From NCBI GenBank assembly GCA_944389925.1, contig CALXOD010000035.1, positions 1 through 36,207 on the forward strand: a stretch of DNA of 36,207 nucleotides. Reading direction: 5' to 3'. The stretch is from an uncultured Victivallaceae bacterium. Its GTDB lineage: Bacteria; Verrucomicrobiota; Lentisphaeria; Victivallales; Victivallaceae. Shown here one piece after another: positions 15,805 to 23,037 of this stretch. The number at the start of each line of letters is the position of its first letter. Within the stretch, counting starts at the first letter, position 1. The notes beneath the pieces were generated by a model, which had not been told where the DNA came from, did no database searches, and saw only the letters and a program-made list of their open reading frames with translations. The translations under genes were made by a program, and so were the position numbers.

Positions 15805-16760
15805 AACATCCTGATCGCTTGCCGCTTATCGTGGCTTTACTGCTGCTGGCGATATCGGTTCCGCTTCGTGCCGATACTATCTACGCCATGGGACGCCGCT
15901 ATGTTTCCATTCGGGACGTTGCGGCACGATACGGTTTGACCATCACGGATCAAGGCTACCGGGTGGTTCTCACCGGCTCCGGGAAACGGGCGGTACTGTA
16001 TCCGGACAAACGTCAGGCGTATTTCAACTATGTACCGGTTTCTCTGGGCTTCGCCCCGCTGAAAAAAGGACGACTTTATGTCAGCCAGATTGACCTCCTG
16101 ACCACCCTGGATCCCCTGCTGAATCCAGCCTGTGTACCGCGCCACCGGATCTACACCATCGTACTGGATCCAGGACACGGCGGCAAAGATCACGGCGGTA
16201 TCGGCGCCCGGTATCGGGAGAAAAATATCACGCTGCAGTTGGCGAAGAAAGTCGGCGATCTGTTACGTCGTTCCGGGTACAACATTCTTTATACTCGCAG
16301 CGGCGATCAGTATTTGACATTGAGCCAGCGCAGTGCGTTCGCCAATGCGCGCAAAGCGCAGCTTTTTCTATCCCTCCACGTCAATGCCACCCGGGATAAA
16401 TCAGTCACCGGTATTGAAACCTATGCTATTTCACCATCCGGCACGCCGTCCACTTCCGCTCAGCGAGCGGATTCCGATCGCTATACCGGCAACCGCTATG
16501 ATCGTTACAACATCCTGCTGGCAGCCTGCATTCATCGGAAGATGATCCTCGGCACCAAAGCCAAAGACCGGGGTGTCAAACGTGCCCGCTTCCAGGTACT
16601 GCGTGAAACAAACTGCCCGGCAGTCCTGCTGGAAATCGGTTTCATCTCCAACAGCGCGGAAGAACGCAAACTGGGTTCAGATGCCTATCTCAATACCCTC
16701 GCCCGCGCTATTGCGGACGGCGTCCTGCAATATCACCGGACCATTGTCAAAAACCAATAA
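15801..16760 (+). CDS. N-acetylmuramoyl-L-alanine amidase (Amidase_3), second of tandem pair
   Basis: A 319-residue paralogue of the preceding gene with the same layout: signal peptide (~1-24, SVPLRADT), CuAO-like stalk (RRYVSIRDVAARYGLTI...), then the Amidase_3 domain with LDPGHGGKDHGG, YREKNITLQLA, LSLHVNA and LLEIGFISN. All zinc and catalytic residues are kept, so both copies should be active. GTG 15801 is chosen because GGAGG lies 4-5 bp upstream and it overlaps the previous stop as GTGA. The 3' end overlaps the convergent antiporter gene by 14 bp. The two copies are diverged well beyond recent duplication. Confidence 0.9.
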   Translation: MKHPDRLPLIVALLLLAISVPLRADTIYAMGRRYVSIRDVAARYGLTITDQGYRVVLTGSGKRAVLYPDKRQAYFNYVPVSLGFAPLKKGRLYVSQIDLLTTLDPLLNPACVPRHRIYTIVLDPGHGGKDHGGIGARYREKNITLQLAKKVGDLLRRSGYNILYTRSGDQYLTLSQRSAFANARKAQLFLSLHVNATRDKSVTGIETYAISPSGTPSTSAQRADSDRYTGNRYDRYNILLAACIHRKMILGTKAKDRGVKRARFQVLRETNCPAVLLEIGFISNSAEERKLGSDAYLNTLARAIADGVLQYHRTIVKNQ

Positions 16761-17709
16761 GCCAGACCGTATATCCCAGGTAAATCAGCAGCAGCACCGC
16801 CCCCTCCCGGCGACTGAGCGTCAAGTTGCTGAGCATGAAGGGCAGCAACAGTACAGTTACCGCGACCAGCATACCCCAGTCCACCGGATGAATTCCCGCT
16901 GACTGAACCGGCCGGATCAGGGGAGACAGCCCCATGATGCCGAGGATGTTGAAGATATTAGACCCGACTACGTTGCCGATTGCAATGTCCTGCTGGCGGC
17001 GACATGCCGCCACTACCGAAGTGGCCAGTTCCGGAAGACTGGTTCCCACCGCCACCACTGTCAGCGCAATGACCGCCTCACTGATTCCGAAAAATCGCCC
17101 GAATGCCACCGCGCCATCCACCAGCAGCCGCCCGCCGATGACCAGAGCCCCCAGCCCGACCACCACCAGCAGAATACAGCTGGGCCAGGATTTCAGACGA
17201 CGACCGAGTCCCGCGATTTCGTCCTCGCACTCCTGCTGCAGCTGCTCATTACCGCTCTCGCGGCGTGCAGCATAGATATTCCACACGGTATAAGCAATCA
17301 GCCCGCAGAAAAGAATGCCGCCGCACCAGCGGTTCAACCCGCCAATCCCATACCCCATGGCGGCAAATCCCAGCGTCAAAACCAACAGCAACGGCCCGTC
17401 AAACCTTAATAGCTGCGTTTTTACCTGAAGAGGCGTAATCAGAGCAGAAAGCCCGAGAATCAACGCGATATTACAGATGTTTGAGCCGACGACGTTCCCG
17501 ACGGAAATATCTCCCTGGCCATTCCACGCGGCCTCCACGCTGACTACCAGCTCCGGCGCACTGGTGGCAAACGCCACCAGCGTCAATCCGATAACCAGCG
17601 GGGAAATCCCGCAGCGGGAAGCAATCCGCACGCCGCCCCGCACCAGCCATTCCGCCCCGATGTAGAGCAAAACCAATCCTGCCAGCAAACGTATAATTTC
17701 CGTAATCAT
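16747..17709 (-). CDS. Calcium/sodium antiporter (CaCA family, YrbG-like)
   Basis: A 320-residue polytopic inner-membrane cation exchanger with ten or so hydrophobic helices in two homologous halves. Each half carries the alpha-repeat signature. The first has VAFATSAPELVVS and GNVVGSNICNIALILG; the second has VAVGTSLPELATS and GNVVGSNIFNILGIMG. The acidic residues (Glu in APEL and LPEL) that bind Ca2+ or Na+ are present in both. The central loop (YAARRESGNEQLQQECEDE) is the usual cytoplasmic linker. The gene starts 45 bp after the CBM9-like gene, with no obvious own promoter, and ends in convergent overlap with the second amidase. Confidence 0.92.
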   Translation of the reverse strand: MITEIIRLLAGLVLLYIGAEWLVRGGVRIASRCGISPLVIGLTLVAFATSAPELVVSVEAAWNGQGDISVGNVVGSNICNIALILGLSALITPLQVKTQLLRFDGPLLLVLTLGFAAMGYGIGGLNRWCGGILFCGLIAYTVWNIYAARRESGNEQLQQECEDEIAGLGRRLKSWPSCILLVVVGLGALVIGGRLLVDGAVAFGRFFGISEAVIALTVVAVGTSLPELATSVVAACRRQQDIAIGNVVGSNIFNILGIMGLSPLIRPVQSAGIHPVDWGMLVAVTVLLLPFMLSNLTLSRREGAVLLLIYLGYTVWLIGF

Positions 17710-17738
17710 GAAAAAAGCAACCTGTTCCTTTTTCTTTT

Positions 17739-17759
17739 TTAGGTTATCTTTAGGTTATC
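17739..17759. repeat. Tandem 10-bp direct repeat at a stop codon
   Basis: TTAGGTTATC occurs twice (17739-17748 and 17750-17759), the second copy spanning the TAA stop of the CBM9-like gene. It looks like replication slippage that duplicated the stop region, and would read as GATAACCTAAA twice on the coding strand. Confidence 0.8.
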
Positions 17760-18552
17760 GTTGTTCCGAAACAGTCTTCAGCGTCCCGAATCGTTCCAGC
17801 ATATGAAAATCGGCTTTGGGCAGCTGCGGCACAGAGCTGAGTACCGGTCGGGTACTCAGGTGCACCCCGTAGTTATAACGACAGCCCAGAATCGTCCAGG
17901 GAGTGTCTGCTGTCAGCGGACGACCGTCCAACCCTTTCAATGAACGCAACGGAATGCTCAGCTCGGCACTCCAGCCGCGATCAGTGTCCGTGTAATCATT
18001 CAGCGAGCCATCCACTACCGCCGCCGCCTCTATGCCGGGTATGATCGGAGCATCAAATACCGATGCCAACCCGCAATAAGCCCGACTGGGGAAAAAATAG
18101 CCGGTTTTGTGACCGCGCGGCGTTACATAAATCTCCCAGTAACACGATGTGTTTTCCGGCTTGAGGAAAATCTCCGCCAGATCCCCCAGCAAATAATGCC
18201 GCTGCTGATCCCGGTCCCCGTGTGCCTGTACGTCGCGATCCTGAAATTCAATCCCGACATAAAGCCGTTCCCGGTCACGCAGCAGCCGGATGGTCCCTCC
18301 CTCCCATTCCGTGGCCGGCAGGATCGCATTCTGTAACGGTTTCAAGCTATAAGCAGGAGCGGTACGCCAAGCATCTTCACTTAACTTCCCATCCACAGTA
18401 ATCGGAGTCGCGATCTCCACCGCCTTCAAAACCGGTCGTTCCGCCGGGGGCATGCCCTCCGTCTCTCCTCCATGGCGACATCCCCCGCTCCCCGCCATCA
18501 AACAGGCACAGCCGGCCAGAAAAACTCCCTTTCTCCATCCCCGTATATTCAT
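17755..18552 (-). CDS. CBM9-like carbohydrate-binding lipoprotein
   Basis: A 265-residue probable lipoprotein. The N-terminus is basic then hydrophobic (VFLAGCACLMAGSGGC) with candidate lipidation cysteines at 15 or 25; which one is used is unclear. The mature part matches the carbohydrate-binding family 9/DOMON-like fold. ITVDGKLSEDAWRTAP opens the domain and IRLLRDRERLYVGIEFQDRDV follows. LAEIFLKPENTSCYWEIYVTPRGHKTGYFF is a core strand set, and WSAELSIPLRSL closes it. Such proteins bind sugars at the cell surface. ATG 18552 was chosen for its GAGAGG Shine-Dalgarno. It follows the IclR regulator by 31 bp and is probably in the same transcript. Confidence 0.75.
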   Translation of the reverse strand: MNIRGWRKGVFLAGCACLMAGSGGCRHGGETEGMPPAERPVLKAVEIATPITVDGKLSEDAWRTAPAYSLKPLQNAILPATEWEGGTIRLLRDRERLYVGIEFQDRDVQAHGDRDQQRHYLLGDLAEIFLKPENTSCYWEIYVTPRGHKTGYFFPSRAYCGLASVFDAPIIPGIEAAAVVDGSLNDYTDTDRGWSAELSIPLRSLKGLDGRPLTADTPWTILGCRYNYGVHLSTRPVLSSVPQLPKADFHMLERFGTLKTVSEQR

Positions 18553-18583
18553 GTTTTGCCTCTCTTCTTTCGGGAAAAATTTT

Positions 18584-19342
18584 CTAAAGTCGCCCGGCAA
18601 GCGCACGAATCCCCTCCACGCGCTTCCGCAAATCCTGTTTGAACTCCCCTCTGGCCCGATAGCGCGGCAGATAAATTCCCAGCGCCCCTAGCAGCTGCCC
18701 CTCAGCATCCAGAAGCGGATATGCCACCGCGTAGGTATCACGGGGCAGGTCTTCTGCCGCCTCCGCCGCCCGAATCCGATTCAGCGCCGCCCGCAGCGTC
18801 TCCCAATCTGCAATGCCATCCCAGGAGGCTCCGGGAAAGCCATGCCGTTCCACGTGGTGTTGCAATTCCTCCTCCGGCAGATACGCCAGCATCGCCCGGG
18901 TCGTCACCAGCGACCAGGCGTCATCCCGCTCATCGGATGCCGGCAGCGCCACTACCACTTCGGATGATCCCTGGCAGCGGAACAGTACCCGGCGACGGCC
19001 GTTCACCATGGTCGTCAACACGGCGGATTCGCCGGTCTCCCCCGCAAGCCGGACAATCTCCGGCTCCAGCAATTCACGCAAAGCCCGGCAGGCAGCAGCA
19101 CGGATCATACCGCGGCAATGCGGTCCCGGCGCATACAACCGTCCGTCCGGTCGGCTGACGTATCCTGCCTTTTCCATAGTCTTCAGAAGATTGCGAACAT
19201 TGGTGGGACGCAGATCCAGGGCCGTGGCAATTTCGGTCAACCCGGCTCCGGGGCGGATGAACGACTGTTCGATCAGATAATCAAGTGCACTCAGGCATTT
19301 TAAAACGGATTGTACGGTACCGCTGTCTTTTTTCTCTGGCAT
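18584..19342 (-). CDS. IclR-family transcriptional regulator
   Basis: A 252-residue regulator. The N-terminal winged helix-turn-helix covers ~10-75 (TVQSVLKCLSALDYLIEQ...GLTEIATALDLRPTNVRNLLKTMEKAGYVSR). The C-terminal effector domain shows the IclR pattern (GESAVLTTMVNGRRRVLF, SLVTTRAMLAYLPEEELQ, AVAYPLLDAEGQLLGALGIYLP). ATG 19342 has AGGAAATCTC upstream. It has its own promoter behind the terminator of the QueG-like gene, and is followed by the CBM9-like and antiporter genes. IclR proteins usually bind small acids or aromatics; the ligand here is unknown. The TTCAT-N5-ATGAA pair before the QueG-like gene could be its operator, or could belong to the LacI protein; neither link is shown. Confidence 0.9.
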   Translation of the reverse strand: MPEKKDSGTVQSVLKCLSALDYLIEQSFIRPGAGLTEIATALDLRPTNVRNLLKTMEKAGYVSRPDGRLYAPGPHCRGMIRAAACRALRELLEPEIVRLAGETGESAVLTTMVNGRRRVLFRCQGSSEVVVALPASDERDDAWSLVTTRAMLAYLPEEELQHHVERHGFPGASWDGIADWETLRAALNRIRAAEAAEDLPRDTYAVAYPLLDAEGQLLGALGIYLPRYRARGEFKQDLRKRVEGIRALAGRL

Positions 19343-19370
19343 GAGATTTCCTGTCAATGATTCGTCTTGA

Positions 19371-19399
19371 ATAATAATCTCTCAACCGTTTTTTTGCAA
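19371..19399 (-). promoter_or_regulatory. Promoter of the iclR-type gene
   Basis: On the minus strand, TTGCAA (19394-19399) and TATTAT (19371-19376) are separated by 17 bp, about 30 bp before the start codon and immediately after the terminator of the preceding gene. Confidence 0.65.
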
Positions 19400-19410
19400 A
19401 TTTCTTCCAC

Positions 19411-19441
19411 AAAAAACCGCCATTCCGGTAGGGAACGGCGG
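19411..19441 (-). terminator. Intrinsic terminator after the QueG-like gene
   Basis: On the minus strand a 10-bp stem with one G-T pair (arms 19432-19441 and 19417-19426, 5-nt loop) is followed by six T (19411-19416). It lies about 25 bp after the stop codon and separates the QueG-like gene from iclR. Confidence 0.85.
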
Positions 19442-19464
19442 CCCGAATCATGTGTCCGCATCCG

Positions 19465-21777
19465 TTAACGCTTTTCCGGACGGCAGAAAGCACAGGAGAA
19501 TACACATTGCTCGAATGTGCAGGGGCGAATTTTCTCGATCTGCGGCAGCTGCCGTAATGCCGCCGCCAGGTTTTCCGGTGTAATCTCCCGGGGACAGGGA
19601 ACGTCCAACTTCCATCCGGTATAGCGGCTTCCCTCGGAACCGACCAGGCTGTACCGCTTGGCCCAGTTGCAGCGATTCACATCCAGTTTCCGGTAATGCT
19701 GCGGAACGCCGTCGACCGCCACCCGGATTTCTTCAGCAAACGCTGCCGTCGGACATTGTTCGAAACAATGTCCGTCGCACCCTTCGCAAAAAGCCGTAAT
19801 CGTATTCGAAAGAACCGGATCCGGCGTCAGTTCGGCATCGGTCACAATCGCTATATAGCGAACGTTGTTCCCGTAACGCGGATTCACCACCGAGCCGTTG
19901 AAGGCAATCGTCCCCAGACCAGCGGCCACAGCAGCAAAGGTGTTGCAGAAAAAGTCCGGCATCTCCCCCCGGGGATTCATCGACACCGATCCCGTTCCTG
20001 TAAGATCCGTCGTGCAGACCGCACAGAATCCGGCCCGTTCCAGCAGCCCCATCAGTTTCCAGGCTAATACCCGCAGCCGCCAGATACATTCGTACTGTGC
20101 GAAAACATACGGTCCCACCGCTTCCGCCGGTGTGCGCGCAACAATATCCACATTCCCCGCCGGCAACGGCAATCCGATCACTATCACCGACTTCGCCCCC
20201 GGAAGAAAATCCTCCGGTCCCGTCACCCGGCGTCGGACGACCGTCACTTCCGGATCATACGGCTTATAAATATCCTCCGCCTTGTTGCGAACTACGATCT
20301 CCTCTTCTCCATCATAATGCGGCCGGAGCATCGGCACTACCGCTTCCAGACGTTCGGCGTTGGAAACTCCGAACAGATCGCATTCCATGCGTTCCATCTC
20401 CAGTTGCAGCCGCCGCTTGAGCGTCTCCGGAGCAGCAGCAACACGGGATTCTGTCCAATCCCATCCAGTCTCCGGCAGCGGTGCTTCGGTCAAAAATGTG
20501 GCCGTCAGCAGTTCCCGATCCTCCGGCATGCCCTGCCTCAGTTTCGCACGCAACGTTTCTTCCGGAAACTCCAGGAACTGGCAAGAGGAATACCCCAGAG
20601 ACTCCAGCAGCCGCACCATATCGTACCCGGCCTGAGCCGCCAACGGCTCCCAGAATGTGACAAACTGATGTGTATTGGCCTGCGCTTCTCCGGTAACAGT
20701 ATGCAGCGAACGATGACGGCAGGCGACCAGAGTAACCGCCGTACGACTGCGCGGCAGGATGGACTCCAATTCAATCCCCATCTCCCGTTGCAGCCGTTCC
20801 GCAGATGAGACCACCACATGGTCCACTCCCCAGTCGGCAGCCATGCTGCGGAGTTTCTCAAAAACCCCGCGATGCCACGACTGCACTTCGGGATTCGGCA
20901 GAAAATGCCGCAACCGCCGCGGCGCATTGGTATAATCCCTTTCCCAGGTACGCAGTTCCCGGGGGACGCAATAGCGCAAGCACGATCCCATTTCTCCGCC
21001 GCGGCGCGCATGCCTGCGGGTTTCGGCCATGATCACTTCCTCATCCACATGCTCCGGAATCGGCAGATCCAAATCCAGATCAAAATGTTCTCCCCAGGCG
21101 CAACGCCACAGATTCTTGTCGGCATAACGGTATTCCTTGTCTTCGATCCGTACCGTTTTGTAACCGTTCAACTCCTTCGAAAGCGCTCCGGAGCGGCACT
21201 CCTTCCGGCAAAGCATGCAGCGGTCGCACACGCTACCGGGTTCCAGCAACGGCGACGGCGTCAGTACCGCATCGGTAATCACTGTAACATATCGTACCCG
21301 CGCTCCGAATTCCGGCGTAATGGCCAGGCCATTGTAACCGAATTCCGCCAATCCCGCGGCCACCGCGCAATGCATATGCGACACATCCGGCGCAAACTGC
21401 TCCTGCAAATCCCGATAGCCGCGGTAACGCCAGATATTCGATGAAGCAATGCCGACAGCACGGTACCCCATCTTTTCCAGAAACATCGCCATTCGGTAGG
21501 ACAGATCATCCAGACGCCAATTAATGTGGTATTGAATCACATAAGGCCCGATCTCCTGCGGGTGCTGCAGTCCGCCACGTTCGATAGCCGCATCCGGATG
21601 ATGCAGCCCCAGCACGAGAACGGAACGCGCCTCCGGCAGAATTCCCTGCGGACTCATCATCAGCGGCGCCCCGGAGAACCGTTCGATATTCGCCACGCCG
21701 ACCAGATCCGCCCGCAACGTCTGCACTGCATACTCTTTAACTGCCTGCGTATCCTGATTGTCCACTGAATACCACAT
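19465..21777 (-). CDS. Tandem QueG-like (epoxyqueuosine reductase-like) iron-sulfur protein
   Basis: A 770-residue protein built from repeats of the N-terminal part of the epoxyqueuosine reductase/reductive dehalogenase-like family, whose members use cobalamin and 4Fe-4S clusters. Copy 1 (~20-200) reads DLVGVANIERF, ARSVLVLGLHHP, GPYVIQYHINWRLDDLSYRMAMFLEKMGYRA, CAVAAGLAEFGYNG and VRYVTVITDAVLTPSPLLE. It ends in a 4-Cys cluster (C184, C187, C190, C194). Copy 2 (~480-680) repeats the same order (AKSVIVIGLPLP, GPYVFAQY, AAVAAGLGTIAFNG, VRYIAIVTDAELTPDPVL) and ends in CEGCDGHCFEQC (664-676). Between them a part-copy (SRTAVTLVACRH...DMVRLLESLGYSS) lacks the cluster. Extra Cys lie at the C-terminus (CVFSCAFC). 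The canonical C-terminal HEAT-repeat part of QueG is absent, so queuosine is not the likely substrate. AGGAG 7 bp before ATG 21777 fixes the start. Confidence 0.75.
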   Translation of the reverse strand: MWYSVDNQDTQAVKEYAVQTLRADLVGVANIERFSGAPLMMSPQGILPEARSVLVLGLHHPDAAIERGGLQHPQEIGPYVIQYHINWRLDDLSYRMAMFLEKMGYRAVGIASSNIWRYRGYRDLQEQFAPDVSHMHCAVAAGLAEFGYNGLAITPEFGARVRYVTVITDAVLTPSPLLEPGSVCDRCMLCRKECRSGALSKELNGYKTVRIEDKEYRYADKNLWRCAWGEHFDLDLDLPIPEHVDEEVIMAETRRHARRGGEMGSCLRYCVPRELRTWERDYTNAPRRLRHFLPNPEVQSWHRGVFEKLRSMAADWGVDHVVVSSAERLQREMGIELESILPRSRTAVTLVACRHRSLHTVTGEAQANTHQFVTFWEPLAAQAGYDMVRLLESLGYSSCQFLEFPEETLRAKLRQGMPEDRELLTATFLTEAPLPETGWDWTESRVAAAPETLKRRLQLEMERMECDLFGVSNAERLEAVVPMLRPHYDGEEEIVVRNKAEDIYKPYDPEVTVVRRRVTGPEDFLPGAKSVIVIGLPLPAGNVDIVARTPAEAVGPYVFAQYECIWRLRVLAWKLMGLLERAGFCAVCTTDLTGTGSVSMNPRGEMPDFFCNTFAAVAAGLGTIAFNGSVVNPRYGNNVRYIAIVTDAELTPDPVLSNTITAFCEGCDGHCFEQCPTAAFAEEIRVAVDGVPQHYRKLDVNRCNWAKRYSLVGSEGSRYTGWKLDVPCPREITPENLAAALRQLPQIEKIRPCTFEQCVFSCAFCRPEKR

Positions 21778-21802
21778 GCTCTGTCTCCTTTTGAGAATAT
21801 TA

Positions 21803-21854
21803 TTCATAAACAATGAACCTTATTCATTATACATGAATTTTTCTCAAAAGGCAA
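21803..21854 (-). promoter_or_regulatory. Promoter with two phased palindromic operators before the QueG-like gene
   Basis: On the minus strand, TTGCCT (21849-21854), a 17-bp spacer and a perfect TATAAT (21826-21831) form a strong promoter. Two identical-arm palindromes TTCAT-N5-ATGAA sit at 21823-21837, covering the -10, and at 21803-21817, just past the expected start. Their centres are exactly 20 bp apart, about two helical turns, so two dimers could bind the same face of the DNA and repress. Confidence 0.7.
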
Positions 21855-21875
21855 GAAATGCCGCTGGAAAAAAGA

Positions 21876-21909
21876 GAAAAAACTTCAACAGATTGGAAAA
21901 GTTTTTTTC
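21876..21909 (-). terminator. Weak AT-rich hairpin after the LacI gene
   Basis: On the minus strand, GAAAAAAACTT at the stop codon can pair with AAGTTTTTTC about 13 nt later. The stem is AT-rich and includes the stop codon, so it is only a possible terminator. Confidence 0.3.
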
Positions 21910-22966
21910 ACGAATTGACCGGACGGTCCGGGGCCGTTCCACTGGAGGCGCGGATCAGCAGCAGATCCGGCGTGAACTCCTTCCGATATTCGGAAGCGAC
22001 GTCCTCCACCGTACAGCGTTTCTCCACCAACCTGATCATCATGCGGGCGGCCAGATACCCCCGCTCAAAATTCCGACTCTGCAGGGCCGTAACTGGAATC
22101 TGTGCCCAACGGGTCAATTCGGTGTCACTGCCGGCCACCACACTGTAATCCCGGGGAATGTGTCGTCCATGCCGCAGCAAGGTCTGCATAAAACCAGCGC
22201 ATACCTGATCATTGGCCACCAGCGCGGTGCAGCCGGCGCATTCCGGATGAAAGAGCGCCATTTCCCCGATCTTCTCGCCGCGGGCAAATTCATCCTGCCC
22301 GGCAAAACGGGGAGTAAACACGATTTCCAGCACTCCCCCCGCCTCCTCCCGGGCGGCCAGCCACTCCGTCCGCCGCCGCGGATTGGAGCAGGGAATCAGA
22401 ACTTTCCGATGACCGTTATGCTGCAGATAGCGGAAAATCTCGCCGCCGCTGCGAATGAAATCGCTGTCAAGCTGAAAAACATCCGGATCCTCGCAATGCC
22501 CGATCACCGTGATCGGAATCCCCAGAGACCGCAAGGTGGAACCGGTACTCCCCAGCATTCCGGCGATGATCAAAGAATCCACATTGCGCTGCCGCAGTCG
22601 GGACGGCATGACAAACCGCGCCACGGAGGTCAAATCAAAACGGCTGACGCTGCAGCGGTACTCAAATTCCGCGCAGGCCGCTTCAATCCCGGCTAGGATC
22701 AGGCTGTAGTAACTATTCGCCAGTCCCAGCGTCGCCGAAGAGGAAACCAGATAGCCCAGCTGCCGGGTACGGCTGGTGCTGAGTGCCCGCGCCTGCGGCA
22801 GGGGTTCGTAATGGTGTTCCTCGATGATCTTCCGGACCCGTTCGAAAGTCTTCGGATTGACCCGCCGCTTCGGATCGTTGTTGATGACCTCGGAAACGGT
22901 GGCTTTGGACACGCCCGCAAGGGCGGCGATATCATTAATGGTGATACGTTTGGCAGGTTCCATCAT
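21908..22966 (-). CDS. LacI-family transcriptional regulator
   Basis: A 352-residue repressor. The N-terminal LacI helix-turn-helix is textbook: ITINDIAALAGVSKATVSEVINND at ~8-31, with the hinge helix around LSTSRTRQLGYL. The rest is the periplasmic-binding-protein-like sensor (FDLTSV, IIAGM, ITVIGHCEDPDVFQLDSDF, GHRKVLIPCS, TALVANDQVCAGFMQTLLRHGRHIPRDYSVVAG). It would bind a sugar and leave AACCG-type operators. Its own promoter carries such a site between -35 and -10. It is the third gene after a pseudopilin and a secreted heparinase II/III on the same strand, and is the likely local controller of both. Its ligand is presumably a polysaccharide breakdown product (inference). Confidence 0.92.
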   Translation of the reverse strand: MMEPAKRITINDIAALAGVSKATVSEVINNDPKRRVNPKTFERVRKIIEEHHYEPLPQARALSTSRTRQLGYLVSSSATLGLANSYYSLILAGIEAACAEFEYRCSVSRFDLTSVARFVMPSRLRQRNVDSLIIAGMLGSTGSTLRSLGIPITVIGHCEDPDVFQLDSDFIRSGGEIFRYLQHNGHRKVLIPCSNPRRRTEWLAAREEAGGVLEIVFTPRFAGQDEFARGEKIGEMALFHPECAGCTALVANDQVCAGFMQTLLRHGRHIPRDYSVVAGSDTELTRWAQIPVTALQSRNFERGYLAARMMIRLVEKRCTVEDVASEYRKEFTPDLLLIRASSGTAPDRPVNS

Positions 22967-23008
22967 CTGTTACTTCTTCGCATCCGCAACCGGATTATTT
23001 TGAAAAGC

Positions 23009-23037
23009 AATATACCGTTTTGAACCGTTTTTGTCAA
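23009..23037 (-). promoter_or_regulatory. Promoter of the LacI gene with an operator in the spacer
   Basis: On the minus strand, a perfect TTGACA (23032-23037), 17 bp and TATATT (23009-23014). The spacer is AAAACGGTTCAAAACGG, whose opposite strand reads GAACCGTTTT (23022-23031), 8 of 10 matches to GAACCGGTTC. This fits autorepression. The -35 overlaps the stop codon of the heparinase gene. Confidence 0.75.
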
